A DNA stretch of 64,000 nt from contig NZ_ACNN01000024.1 of assembly GCF_000174815.1 (NCBI RefSeq), forward strand, positions 1 to 64,000. The letters are read 5' to 3'. Positions within the stretch are counted from its first letter, which is position 1, and each line of letters begins with the position of its first letter. The position numbers were made by a program, and so were the translations under genes. The notes under the pieces were generated by a model, which was not told the DNA's origin, ran no database searches, and was given only the letters and a program-made list of their open reading frames with translations. This document shows, piece by piece, positions 33,779-42,634 of the stretch. Origin of the DNA: Porphyromonas endodontalis ATCC 35406. Its GTDB lineage: Bacteria > Bacteroidota > Bacteroidia > Bacteroidales > Porphyromonadaceae.

Positions 33779-35608
33779 TCAATCAATAAAGATTCTGTAA
33801 TTAAATGTCATAGGAGAATGTGCCACCAGCTGATTGTAGATCTCATCCTTCATCTCTTGCAATCTAGAATCATTGCTTACAGGAGAAAGAAGACTCAAAT
33901 GGACATCAATCGTCCTGATTAAGCCTTGCTTAGAGTGCTTCCCCTGTGCAATTCCCTTTTCTATATGTACATCGGAAACGCTGTCGGCAAACTCTGCTAA
34001 GCAAAAACTCCTGATATCACTATTTGTGACAATTCGATTTCTACTCTCCAGTATATGCCTAAACTTTGCTGTCCGTTCTCTGTCGGATGGTGTAGGGCGT
34101 CCTCCTATAGAGGGAGTTATCATCGAGACTCGTAGCATATCCCCGTAAGAAGTTTCGGTGGGATTTAGTCGCTGTCCAATCTTTATACCGTTTGCCAAAT
34201 CTCCCAAGGTTGTCCAATATCGGATGGTAAGCAAGGTCTCAGAAGGCCCTACAAAAAGGTAATGTGTTTTTTCCTTCTGAGAGTGGATATAACGAGACTC
34301 TTGCTTCAACCTCTGTATAAGTTGATTTATCAAATAGGTATTTTCTGAGTTGACACCAAGATGAGAAGATGAGAAAATTCCCATTTCGTCTTCCAACAAG
34401 TTCTGTAATCGTTGTAAGTAATCAACAGCATCTCGTTCATCAAATGTTTCACATCCTCCTCGTCTAATCGAATAAGTATGTTCAATCCCAGATTTGTGGT
34501 ACTCTCCAACAGGAGAATAGGTGTTGCCATCACTATCTGTGACTTCGGCAATCCCAAGAAAGCTCTCTTGTTCATTGCTACACAAAGGAATCACCCCAAA
34601 TGCTTTTCGTGTATCTGTCGTAGCAACATGTAATTCCTTATTGACTACAGGAACGGTATTGATCCCAATCTGAATTTCTGATAGCACCTTGGGTGAGAAG
34701 TGTGGAGGGAATTCTATCTCAATCCAAAATAAATTCTCTTTGCACACCTCGAGATAATACTCTTTATCAAGACGTTCATCCTTCTGCATACAAGAGGGAA
34801 GAGAACTCTTCAAATAATCAGAGATGGGAATATTGGTACGAATGGTCCTGTAATGCTTTTTGTAATGAGAGAGAATCTCTTCAACAACACGAGATTCGTA
34901 TTTTTGGGAATCGAAGAACGAGGATAGACTGCTGGGGATGTCCTTATCCGAGGAGAAAATCCCCTCTTCTGTTTTAATTTGCTCCCCGTTGAAACTCCAC
35001 TTGCAATATGAAAGTAATCGCAGATAGTCGTTCTTTTGAGCAATATTGGGAAAGTCAATGTAGAAAGAAAGAGTGTCAATATTATCTATATCTTCAGCAA
35101 AATCCAAGCCCACAAAAACTTTATTGTGATTCTCAGGAGTCAAATCGGAGCGGAGCAATAACTTTTTATGCAACCCCTGAAGAGACTCATAAACTTCGCC
35201 CCCGATGATCAGCTTCTTTATTCTGCCTCTGCGTAGAGGTGTTTTGCAAACAGGATAAAACGAGTAGCGTAGTTCATCTTTCCTCCCCGAAAATGGGTCT
35301 GTGGCATAAAACCCTTCAAACGGATTTGTCTCCATTTCTTCGAGCAATGTCTCGATATGGACGATGGCATGCGAGGGCTGTGCCAATGAAACCGATTCCG
35401 GGAGAAGGACCTCGCTCAAACGTTGCATGGTACGCACCTCTATGTCTGCGATTTCTTCAGACAAAAGATGCAATTGCGCAGCCATCGCCTCTATCAGTAG
35501 ACGTACGAAAGGATCTAAGTTTTCTATATTTCGGATGTTCCAAAAGTCCAATGCGGTACGGATCATCCGATCCTTAATATCCTCTTTACTTTCTCTATAG
35601 TTATTCAT
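33779..35608 (-). CDS. tssF: Type VI secretion baseplate protein TssF
   Basis: 609 residues; TssF is the large baseplate wedge subunit. The N-terminus has the family pattern DPFVRLLIEAMAAQLHLLSEEIADIE (split, about residues 32-57) and LLPESVSLAQPSHAIV, and the C-terminal part has FRHILESRNRIVTNSDIRSFCLAEF. Length matches TssF. It lies 21 bp after tssE and directly before tssN. Confidence 0.88.
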   Translation of the reverse strand: MNNYRESKEDIKDRMIRTALDFWNIRNIENLDPFVRLLIEAMAAQLHLLSEEIADIEVRTMQRLSEVLLPESVSLAQPSHAIVHIETLLEEMETNPFEGFYATDPFSGRKDELRYSFYPVCKTPLRRGRIKKLIIGGEVYESLQGLHKKLLLRSDLTPENHNKVFVGLDFAEDIDNIDTLSFYIDFPNIAQKNDYLRLLSYCKWSFNGEQIKTEEGIFSSDKDIPSSLSSFFDSQKYESRVVEEILSHYKKHYRTIRTNIPISDYLKSSLPSCMQKDERLDKEYYLEVCKENLFWIEIEFPPHFSPKVLSEIQIGINTVPVVNKELHVATTDTRKAFGVIPLCSNEQESFLGIAEVTDSDGNTYSPVGEYHKSGIEHTYSIRRGGCETFDERDAVDYLQRLQNLLEDEMGIFSSSHLGVNSENTYLINQLIQRLKQESRYIHSQKEKTHYLFVGPSETLLTIRYWTTLGDLANGIKIGQRLNPTETSYGDMLRVSMITPSIGGRPTPSDRERTAKFRHILESRNRIVTNSDIRSFCLAEFADSVSDVHIEKGIAQGKHSKQGLIRTIDVHLSLLSPVSNDSRLQEMKDEIYNQLVAHSPMTFNYRIFID

Positions 35609-35629
35609 TTATAGTTTATAGTCTCGTTT

Positions 35630-36073
35630 TTATTGTTTCGATAGAGGACCTAAATAGAGCCTGTGGTGAAAGTTTAGTCGCTCTCCACTTGATACAATGG
35701 TCGCTTGGAGGTATATGTCCACTCGCTTTCGCACACTAACATTAGCATCGAATACATTCTCGTGCAACACATCTGAAACCTCAAGCATCAGATCGCATTT
35801 TTCTATTCTTCTTTCGTATAAGGAAATGGCCTTATGCAGAAACTCTTTGAATTTTGTTTTCCAAGTTTCTAGAGATACAATACGCTCAAAGTCCATATCC
35901 CAGATTTCAGAACCAAAGTCTCTATCAAACACATGTTCACCAGGACAGGTGGTTATCAATAATTCGATATGACGATAAATGGATTCTTTCTCGGAACATC
36001 GCTCAAGTCTTCCTTGTTCCTCATCAAGCAATGACCCAAAGTCGAATGGAATCTTGTAGTATGTCTTTTTCAT
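35630..36073 (-). CDS. tssE: Type VI secretion baseplate protein TssE (gp25-like)
   Basis: 147 residues with the gp25/lysozyme-like fold of the phage baseplate, which nucleates sheath assembly. The RHIELLITTCPGEHVFDRDFGSEIWD block (split, about residues 31-56) gives the conserved P-G-E...FG motif. It starts one base beyond the decayed region that separates it from the Hcp genes. Confidence 0.88.
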   Translation of the reverse strand: MKKTYYKIPFDFGSLLDEEQGRLERCSEKESIYRHIELLITTCPGEHVFDRDFGSEIWDMDFERIVSLETWKTKFKEFLHKAISLYERRIEKCDLMLEVSDVLHENVFDANVSVRKRVDIYLQATIVSSGERLNFHHRLYLGPLSKQ

Positions 36074-36074
36074 A

Positions 36075-36648
36075 CTATATAACGAGGATTGAATTTTCCA
36101 TTGTCGTCAATGATTGAACTCCTACTTTTAGAGTCGTCTCTTTATGTAGACAAACATTGTCCCCCCAATAAGCTATATAGTCAACCAATCGTCTCATTTC
36201 TTTCTCTTGAATAAATACGTAGGATTAAATCTGGATCTGGTTGGACAATATGAGTCCTGTTAGGTGTATAATGTATGGAGAGGGGGCGTAATTCTATCAA
36301 TCCCATTCTTCGAGAAGGTCCGAATTCAAAAGTCTCTTGCTTTTTACTCCCTATTCTAGTTACTCCCCATTTTCTGTATTCAAATTTTCATCAGATGAAG
36401 TATCCAAATGATCCCCAATAGCCACCTCCGATATGATCAAGAGAATAATATCAGCCGTGAAAGCGATCTCCCTGATAATTCACCAGCGGAAGAGAGAGGT
36501 CTCATTCACATAGGTATGAGAGGAGGAGCGGTATTATATTGAAGAGGCATATCCCACATCCTTGATGAACCCTTTGTAGAGCACCCTACGATCCATACAT
36601 GCCGTAAAATCGTCTTCGCTAATATAGGACTTGAGATGTGCTATGTTT
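36075..36648 (-). pseudogene. Decayed gene region between Hcp and TssE
   Basis: No single open frame spans this 570-bp stretch, but leftward coding-like fragments follow one another in changing frames. Examples are 41 residues from the ATG at 36306 (MGLIELRPLSIHYTPNRTH...), 40 residues from 36197 to 36075 (MRRLVDYIAYWGDNVCLHKE...), a piece ending SSDENLNTENGE near 36361, and a piece NIAHLKSYISEDDFTAC read leftward from 36640. The joins look like small indels in one or two former genes of the operon. None is identified; small genuine genes remain possible. Confidence 0.4.
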
Positions 36649-37053
36649 TTATTCCACCCAATCGTTGTTCTGTGTGATACCATTCAGAGCTACCTCCTCA
36701 GAGGAGATGAGTAGAGAAGTTCTCAAACCACCACTGGTATTATCCACCACTCGTTCAAAATGTACACAATATCCATTTTTGAACGATATTTTAAGTGGGG
36801 AGCTTCCTGTCTCCGTAGAAAAGATTACTTCCCCATCTTGTCGCATCCATCGGCTCAATGCCCAATTATAAATTTCGTCTCCCACAGCCTGTCCCAAAGT
36901 AATCATCAACTGTCCTCCTCGAATCTCATTTTGAGGCTCACCCTTTTCGTCTGTAGGTTGTGCGAATCCGATATTAAACTGAAAGACCTCATAAGTTTGC
37001 CCCATTACCCGGAAAGCGGCACTTATTTCGCTATCCAACATATTTAAAGCCAT
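36649..37053 (-). CDS. tssD: Type VI secretion tube protein Hcp (TssD), copy 2
   Basis: 134 residues from the ATG at 37053, preferred over a distal ATG that would overlap the upstream gene. The pattern FNIGFAQPTDEKGEPQNEIRGG (split, about 27-48) followed by LMITLGQAVGDEIYNW is the Bacteroidota Hcp signature, where the tube hexamer ring strands and the long helix occur. Hcp forms the inner tube and carries some effectors. It follows the other Hcp gene closely, so two tube proteins are made. Confidence 0.85.
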   Translation of the reverse strand: MALNMLDSEISAAFRVMGQTYEVFQFNIGFAQPTDEKGEPQNEIRGGQLMITLGQAVGDEIYNWALSRWMRQDGEVIFSTETGSSPLKISFKNGYCVHFERVVDNTSGGLRTSLLISSEEVALNGITQNNDWVE

Positions 37054-37076
37054 CATATTATATCCTCCTCTAGGGG

Positions 37077-37502
37077 TTAGATGTTTTTCCAATCATTTTC
37101 CAGTACAGCACTACCAACAAGCAGTTTCTGTGCATGAATGGTTATTTTCGTGCCAGCATAGCTTTTCCCTCGGCGAGTATAACTCAAATTGAGACCAGTG
37201 CAAGCTGCTTTCGTGAAAATAATCTTCTCCAATGGTTCGTCGTTCATACCATAAATAACAATTACCCCATCCTTGTACTTGCGAGGATTGAGCATCCAAT
37301 CAGTAATCTCATCTGAGGGAAGATTGGAGAACGTCATACAAATACGACCTCCTTTTACTTCTCCCTGAGCTTTTCCGTTGCTATCTATGGGCTGACTGAA
37401 AGAATATTGGCAATTCTCCAATTCCATTCCATTTGTCAGCAGTCCTTTTATGCTAGCATCTTCTAAAGAGCCAATGCGTAAAAAACATCTATACCCAAAC
37501 AT
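37077..37502 (-). CDS. tssD: Type VI secretion tube protein Hcp (TssD), copy 1
   Basis: 141 residues from the ATG at 37502 (MFGYRCFLRIG). It has the same core as the next gene: CQYSFSQPIDSNGKAQGEVKGG (split) then ICMTFSNLPSDEITDWML, and ends with LLVGSAVLENDW, parallel to the NGITQNNDW end of copy 2. Divergence between copies is substantial, so they may carry different cargo. It starts 6 bp downstream of the ClpV stop (37508). Confidence 0.85.
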   Translation of the reverse strand: MFGYRCFLRIGSLEDASIKGLLTNGMELENCQYSFSQPIDSNGKAQGEVKGGRICMTFSNLPSDEITDWMLNPRKYKDGVIVIYGMNDEPLEKIIFTKAACTGLNLSYTRRGKSYAGTKITIHAQKLLVGSAVLENDWKNI

Positions 37503-37507
37503 AATAA

Positions 37508-40006
37508 TTACTTTGTTGTGGAGGGAAGTATATCCCAAACCAATTCTTCAGTTTCGGAGAGGGAGCCATGCAATGTATAGCCCTGCTTCATCTCTCCGGT
37601 TAGTATCATACGAGAGATCGGACGGCGGAGATAATTCCTGATGACCCCCGAGACTTGCCTTGCTCCGTACCGAGGCGTAAATCCCTTAAACGCCAACATG
37701 TGCTTGGCTTCATCCGTCAATTCCAATTCCATATCCTGAGCATTCAGCAAGCGATAAAGTCCTCGCAGTTGTATTTCCAAGATTTGCAACAGGATGGATT
37801 CTCCGATAGGTGCAAATGGAATAATTTCCGAAAGACGTGCCAGAAACTCCGGACGAAAATAACCTCCCATCACCTCCATCATCTGAAGAGTTGTGGGCTG
37901 TCTTCCCTCAGATAGTTCCTTTGCAACCCATTCACTCCCAACATTGGAAGTAAAGATGATGATGGCATTGGAGAAATCTCCCTCTTTCCCCAAACGATCG
38001 TGGAGCTTCCCTTCGTCCATAATTTGAAGAAATATATCATAGACTGAGGGGTGTGCTTTTTCTATTTCGTCGAAGAGCACCACGGCATAGGGTTGCTGGC
38101 GGATTTTGTTTACCAACAATCCTCCTTCTTCATATCCGACATATCCCGGAGGGGCACCGTAGAGCAATGCTGCCGAATGTTCCTCCTTAAACTCAGACAT
38201 GTCAAAACGGATCATAGCCTTTTCGTCGTTGAAAAGAGCTTCTGCCAAAGTTTTTGCCAATTCTGTTTTCCCCGTCCCTGTAGGCCCTAAGAAGAAGAAA
38301 GAACCGATAGGCTGTCCGGGTTTGTTCATTCCACTGCGGGACTCTAGAATGGCATCGGTGACAGAGCGGATTGCATTGTCTTGCCCGACAACCCGTTGGC
38401 GCAAAATATCTTCCATATTGAGCAATCGTTCCTTTTCTTCTGCTCGGATTTTCCCAATCGGAATACCCGTTTTTATGGAAACAATTGCCGCAATATGCTC
38501 CTCTGTGATGCATTGTATCTTTTCTTTAGAGAAAGCCTCCAGCTGCTCTGCCAATTGGGAAAGTAAATCAAAAAGCCTCTCTGCTCCCATAGAGGCATCT
38601 GCCTCAGGAATACCATCCAATTGCATTTGAACAATCGGACTGATTCTACTCATCGCAGATTGTTGCAGACGAATCAGTTTTTCCGCAAAATCTTCTTCAG
38701 ACAAGGAACTCTTTTCCTGCTCTAAAGCTGCCAATTCTTCGGTTAGCCAAAGGAAATCGGCTTGGGAGGATTCATTTACCATCTTTACGGCAGACATCGT
38801 CCGATCCAATAAATCAATAGCAGAGTCTGGGAGTTTGCGATCTTTGACGTATCGTTTAGCCAAATGTACAGATTCTGATAATGCTTTTTCGCTTACCTCT
38901 AACTGATGAAATTCTCGATAAGCTTCTAGCATAAACGAAACCATTTGTACTGCATCTTCTGCAACAGGTTCAGAAATCTGAAGGACTTCAAAACGACGAC
39001 TGAAAGCATGATCAGGCTCTATCAATTTCCGGTATTCGTCTACAGTCGTTGCCCCAATAACTATCAAATTCCCTTTTGAAAGTTCCGGTTTCAAGATATT
39101 TACAGCCCCCGAATTCCCCTGTTTGGGGTCAAGTAGGACATGTATCTCATCTATAAACAGAATGACTCGCTCCGATTGTCGCAACTCCTGAATGATATTT
39201 TTCAGTCGATCTTCAATCTCTCCTTTGTAAGTGGCACCGGCAATTAGGGCTCCACTGTCCAATTCCCATACGGTTGTGTCTTCTAGAAAAGAGGGAACAT
39301 TCCCACACACAATGTCGAATGCAAGACCTTCGGCCATGGCCGTCTTCCCAACTCCCGAATCTCCTATGAGCATTACATTGGGTTTCGTCCATCGCCCTAA
39401 TATCTCTGTCATTTGGCGAACCTCCCGATCTCGACAAACAATGGCATGTAACTTCCCCTCTCGAGCTTCGGCGGTTTTGTCAATGCAGTATTTCAACAGA
39501 TTCGTTTGAGGGAGAGGCATATCTGCTGCATCACCTTCCATGTTCATTTTCTGAAGCACCTGCCTCTGCATATCTCCTCCTGTGAGGAAAAAATCCAGTA
39601 TCTCTTTTTCTCTGAAGGGGAATGACTTTAACTGGTCAGAAGAGTACCCAATTTCCGGTTTCGCCAACGCACAGAGCACACATATTGGATTTATCTGCAA
39701 TAGCCCTAATTTCAGACGCACATTATCCGCTTCTTCGAAAACAGGGGCAATCCGCGGATCCGCTTCTATGTCAGAGACCCCGGATAACTTCTCGCAAGAT
39801 TCAATGTGAACATCTGCCCATTCTGTAAGGTAAGCAACATCTTTACCCAAAGACTCCACAAACGCAGAAATCCCTACATCTTTGTGAAGTAGGGAGCGTA
39901 ACAGATGGGAAGGGGTATACACGGCATTCCCATATTCCCGCGCGATTGCCTTTGAAATACGGATCGCCGTGTGAAGAGACTCATCTAGATTCAAAAAATC
40001 CATCAT
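37508..40006 (-). CDS. tssH: Type VI secretion AAA+ ATPase ClpV (TssH)
   Basis: 832 residues of the Clp/Hsp100 family; ClpV disassembles contracted sheaths for reuse. An N-terminal Clp_N repeat domain (about 1-145) is followed by the first AAA+ domain with Walker A GDSGVGKTA (about 210-218) and Walker B LFIDEIH, a middle coiled coil (about 420-480), and the second AAA+ domain with GPTGTGKTELAKTLAEA (about 570-586), VLFDEIEKAHPS and a C-terminal D2-small domain. It is the first gene of the leftward operon; a TACCTTCG box at 40052-40059 (one mismatch) could be its -7 element. The missing tssB/tssC substrates must be encoded elsewhere. Confidence 0.9.
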   Translation of the reverse strand: MMDFLNLDESLHTAIRISKAIAREYGNAVYTPSHLLRSLLHKDVGISAFVESLGKDVAYLTEWADVHIESCEKLSGVSDIEADPRIAPVFEEADNVRLKLGLLQINPICVLCALAKPEIGYSSDQLKSFPFREKEILDFFLTGGDMQRQVLQKMNMEGDAADMPLPQTNLLKYCIDKTAEAREGKLHAIVCRDREVRQMTEILGRWTKPNVMLIGDSGVGKTAMAEGLAFDIVCGNVPSFLEDTTVWELDSGALIAGATYKGEIEDRLKNIIQELRQSERVILFIDEIHVLLDPKQGNSGAVNILKPELSKGNLIVIGATTVDEYRKLIEPDHAFSRRFEVLQISEPVAEDAVQMVSFMLEAYREFHQLEVSEKALSESVHLAKRYVKDRKLPDSAIDLLDRTMSAVKMVNESSQADFLWLTEELAALEQEKSSLSEEDFAEKLIRLQQSAMSRISPIVQMQLDGIPEADASMGAERLFDLLSQLAEQLEAFSKEKIQCITEEHIAAIVSIKTGIPIGKIRAEEKERLLNMEDILRQRVVGQDNAIRSVTDAILESRSGMNKPGQPIGSFFFLGPTGTGKTELAKTLAEALFNDEKAMIRFDMSEFKEEHSAALLYGAPPGYVGYEEGGLLVNKIRQQPYAVVLFDEIEKAHPSVYDIFLQIMDEGKLHDRLGKEGDFSNAIIIFTSNVGSEWVAKELSEGRQPTTLQMMEVMGGYFRPEFLARLSEIIPFAPIGESILLQILEIQLRGLYRLLNAQDMELELTDEAKHMLAFKGFTPRYGARQVSGVIRNYLRRPISRMILTGEMKQGYTLHGSLSETEELVWDILPSTTK

Positions 40007-40290
40007 CCATCATATCTTGTGACATAGTAACTGTAGTCTCAACTACAACGGCGAAGGTAGAAAAAAATCTGCACATAAGCACACTTAGAACGGTGCAAAT
40101 CTTGCCTGTGTAATTGTTTTTCTTGGCTCCAAACGATATGACCTTTTTATTATCGAGGCTTCTTGACACTTTTGAGCATGTCACAACCCTTATGGTCATT
40201 CGCCTCAATCCTCAGAGTGCGATCCCTTTTACAGTACAAGGCTACCCGTTATAGCAGAGAATCCTTCTTCACCTATTCCCTTCTATAAAG

Positions 40291-40506
40291 CTACTTCTTT
40301 GGGGGCTTAAATCGGGCGTTGAACTCCTCTTTGCTCATCACATAAGTCAGATAACAACGAACATTATGTTCAAATTCGGCCTGAGTAGAATCAAGGCTCT
40401 CATAGCCATCATTACCGACAGGAATTATAATAGGTTTAAATACCCTTGTAAGAGAAGATAGGAATGGGGCATCCCTTTGTTCCACATTCCGGATTCGCCG
40501 AGTCAT
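40291..40506 (-). CDS. Small hypothetical protein near the prophage end
   Basis: 71 residues from the ATG at 40506; a TTG 12 bases earlier is also in frame. Composition is ordinary (TRRIRNVEQRDAPFLSSLTR...), with no signal peptide, membrane helix or known motif. It lies between the ClpV gene and the Mu-like prophage and may belong to the secretion locus or be a remnant cut off by the prophage insertion. Confidence 0.4.
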   Translation of the reverse strand: MTRRIRNVEQRDAPFLSSLTRVFKPIIIPVGNDGYESLDSTQAEFEHNVRCYLTYVMSKEEFNARFKPPKK

Positions 40507-40643
40507 CTTATTGCTCAATATCTCTGATACACATAGTTTCTACTGTACCTAATCTTGCCTTGTAGCTCAATATACTGAAGCCCCTCTGTAACAAATTGCT
40601 TTCCCATATCCAGCTTATATGGCTCGTCTATATAAGGGGGGAA

Positions 40644-40750
40644 AAACGAAAAGTACAAGACTAGTAGAGAGTGGAGAGGAGGCTAAGTCGTTATGTTATA
40701 GTAGGATGAGGGCGATTTTTAGCTCGTAGTCAGGTAAAACGAAAAGTACA
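40644..40750 (+). repeat. Repeated AAAACGAAAAGTACA at the prophage left end (candidate MuA sites)
   Basis: An exact 15-bp direct repeat at 40644-40658 and 40736-40750, 92 bp apart. The CGAAAA core is shared with the MuA-binding end sites of phage Mu, which also occur as spaced repeats at the left end. It is the outermost repeat of the prophage side, so it is a good candidate for transposase recognition. Confidence 0.55.
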
Positions 40751-40754
40751 TTAC

Positions 40755-40824
40755 GCTTTAAGTTGCTTGAATTTGGCTTTAAGTTTTACCCGAATTGGTA
40801 AATGGGCGGTTAAGTTGGTAAATG
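40755..40824 (+). repeat. Short iterons near the prophage left end
   Basis: GCTTTAAGTT occurs at 40755-40764 and 40776-40785 (21 bp apart), and TTGGTAAATG at 40795-40804 and 40815-40824 (20 bp apart). The spacing of about two helical turns suggests protein-binding sites on one face of DNA, perhaps for transposase or repressor. Confidence 0.45.
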
Positions 40825-41509
40825 AATCCGCTTTAATTGGGTTGCATTTGCAGCCCTTTTTTGTGCCCTTTTATCTCGATTGATCGCATGGTGTGTAGAG
40901 GGTGTATTTTGCCCTCCAGGGGCTTTATGCAGCGTCGGTGGCGCATATATCGGCAGAAGCCCCTAGAGCGCGTAATAGCGGCGTTTGTAGGCGTTACAGG
41001 GGGCAGATGGATAGATCGCATACCTCCGCGCTGCCATCGAGCTAAAATGAGGGGTATTTATGGCTCCCTGCGCGTGTCTTATGGTGTTGGATTTAGCGGC
41101 CGTTTAGGATGCGGTAAACGCCTGGTAAATGGGTGGTAAATGATCGGAGCTTAAGGGGCATATTTACCGCCTTTTGGCTCCCTTTTTACCTCTTTTACTC
41201 TCCTTTTTGCGTGTTAAAATAGCGTTAAAAACGGCAATGCCGTTACGAATGCCGTTACAGATGGAGTTACAGCCTTAGTTGTTGATAACTACGTTTGTAG
41301 TTCTAATGCCGTTACAACTTGATACCCCTATAGAGTGAGAATCTCCCCCCCCCTATTGCCCTTTTTAGACGCTAAAACGCCCAAAAATCGCGAGAAACTA
41401 CCCCCCTATTACCTTATATATTTTTATCGGCATTGTGTGTAACCCCTTGTATTGCAACGTGTTACAAATATATTGTAGCAGCTTACGAATTCGAAATCCA
41501 TTTTTTGTG
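40825..41509. other. Non-coding left-end region of the prophage with repeat clusters
   Basis: No convincing gene. GGTAAAyG boxes start at 41113, 41124 and 41135, spaced exactly 11 bp, one helical turn. ATGCCGTTAC occurs at 41237-41246, 41249-41258 and 41306-41315, the first two 12 bp apart. These look like operator or transposition-enhancer arrays. Open frames at 40837-41139 have no protein-like character. Confidence 0.5.
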
Positions 41510-42190
41510 CTACTCAGCTCTTATTACGCCTTGTACTATAGCTATGTTGTAGATCTGATCCTTGCGGAGCTCGAAAGGCTCGTACTCTGGATTTTCGGAG
41601 ACGAGGGTAATCGTCTCCTCAGAGGAACCTCGTCTTACCTTCTTGAGTAGTGATCCTTGGTTGGTATCTATAATATAGACCTTGCCCCACTGGAACCATA
41701 GATCGGATAAGAAAACCTTACGACACGCCACGATATCGCCAGAGTAATATTTAGGTGTCATAGAATCGCCCCTTACGGTAATAAGAAAATCGGCATCCTG
41801 GAATGATGGCACTACATATCGCTCGCACTCATACTCCATTATGCTGTAATCCTCTCCGCTTAGTGCTCCAGCCCATGCCTCTATTGGTATTAAGGGGATG
41901 CCCTCTTGGGGTGTATGGCTTGGTATTATTTCTTTTTTGGGGTCATTGGCAGCTTGCTTGGAGGGATCTCTGAGCATCTCTCCCTCTCCTAACATGAGCC
42001 ACTCTGGAGACAGTTCAGGATACTCGGTCAATATTTTGACCACAAGATCAGATCCAATACTAGATTTTTTTCCTACTCCTTTGAAATTGGATGGGGATAT
42101 TCCTACCTTATTGAAAAACAATGATTTAGAGATTCCTTTTTCATCAAGAAACTGTAGTATTCTTTCTTTTACAGTCAAAATAAAGTCCAT
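41510..42190 (-). CDS. Prophage repressor, HTH plus S24 LexA-like peptidase
   Basis: 226 residues. An N-terminal helix-turn-helix (FLDEKGISKSLFFNKVGISPSNFKG, split over about 15-40) is joined to a C-terminal S24 self-cleaving peptidase/dimerisation domain, with the nucleophile in VRGDSMTPKYYSGDIV (about 138-153) and the general-base Lys in SLLKKVRR (about 183-190). This is the CI/LexA-type repressor design, so induction by RecA on DNA damage is likely, unlike the Mu c repressor. It is transcribed away from the early operon, as phage immunity repressors usually are. Confidence 0.85.
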   Translation of the reverse strand: MDFILTVKERILQFLDEKGISKSLFFNKVGISPSNFKGVGKKSSIGSDLVVKILTEYPELSPEWLMLGEGEMLRDPSKQAANDPKKEIIPSHTPQEGIPLIPIEAWAGALSGEDYSIMEYECERYVVPSFQDADFLITVRGDSMTPKYYSGDIVACRKVFLSDLWFQWGKVYIIDTNQGSLLKKVRRGSSEETITLVSENPEYEPFELRKDQIYNIAIVQGVIRAE

Positions 42191-42194
42191 AATG

Positions 42195-42226
42195 CTTGTA
42201 CAGGTCGGATTTTTGTCCTAAGTTTG
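42195..42226 (+). promoter_or_regulatory. Early promoter of the prophage and operator region
   Basis: CTTG ending at 42198, 20 bp, then TAAGTTTG at 42219-42226 fits a Bacteroidota promoter facing the Cro-like gene at 42269. A leftward TATCTTTG (plus-strand CAAAGATA at 42254-42261) is a candidate repressor promoter. The two overlap within 70 bp, so repressor bound here could switch between lysogeny and transposition. Confidence 0.6.
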
Positions 42227-42268
42227 CAGCCGTAAATACAAAAACAGCGTACACAAAGATACGGAAAA

Positions 42269-42625
42269 ATGGAACCAAAAAGAAGAATAGAGTACACGCC
42301 TTTTGTACGGCGTAAGATTGAGGAGGCTATCGGATGCAGCCCCGCGATGATTAGTCAGTCGCTTAATTACAAGCGTAAGACATCGCTCGCTAATGCTATC
42401 CGCAACGAGGCTCTACGAGTTGGGGCTAAAGAGATCATTACGGCAGATGCCGACAAGGTGCTACTTATTGAGGGGGATACCCTTATATGGCAGTATGGCA
42501 GCTGTAAGGTGATCATCGATCTTGCACGCAAGACTATTATTACCAAGGATGACGAAAAAGAGATGAAATCTAGGCTGTCTGCAATGGCAGATCTAGTATC
42601 ATTTATCAAGGAGCTGGAAGCGTAA
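42269..42625 (+). CDS. Cro/Ner-like DNA-binding protein
   Basis: 118 residues. YTPFVRRKIEEAIGCSPAMISQSLNYKR (split over about residues 9-36) reads as a helix-turn-helix, followed by a small beta/helical domain. It is the first gene of the early operon, divergent from the repressor, in the position of Ner in phage Mu and Cro in lambda, so repression of the early or repressor promoter is inferred. The transposase gene follows 9 bp later. Confidence 0.6.
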   Translation: MEPKRRIEYTPFVRRKIEEAIGCSPAMISQSLNYKRKTSLANAIRNEALRVGAKEIITADADKVLLIEGDTLIWQYGSCKVIIDLARKTIITKDDEKEMKSRLSAMADLVSFIKELEA

Positions 42626-42634
42626 TAAGTTGCT

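Noticed and set aside
40837-41139. 100-codon open frame near the prophage left end
   Set aside because: Cys/Arg/Gly-rich translation with no motif, overlapping repeat boxes; open on both strands, typical of non-coding GC-rich DNA.
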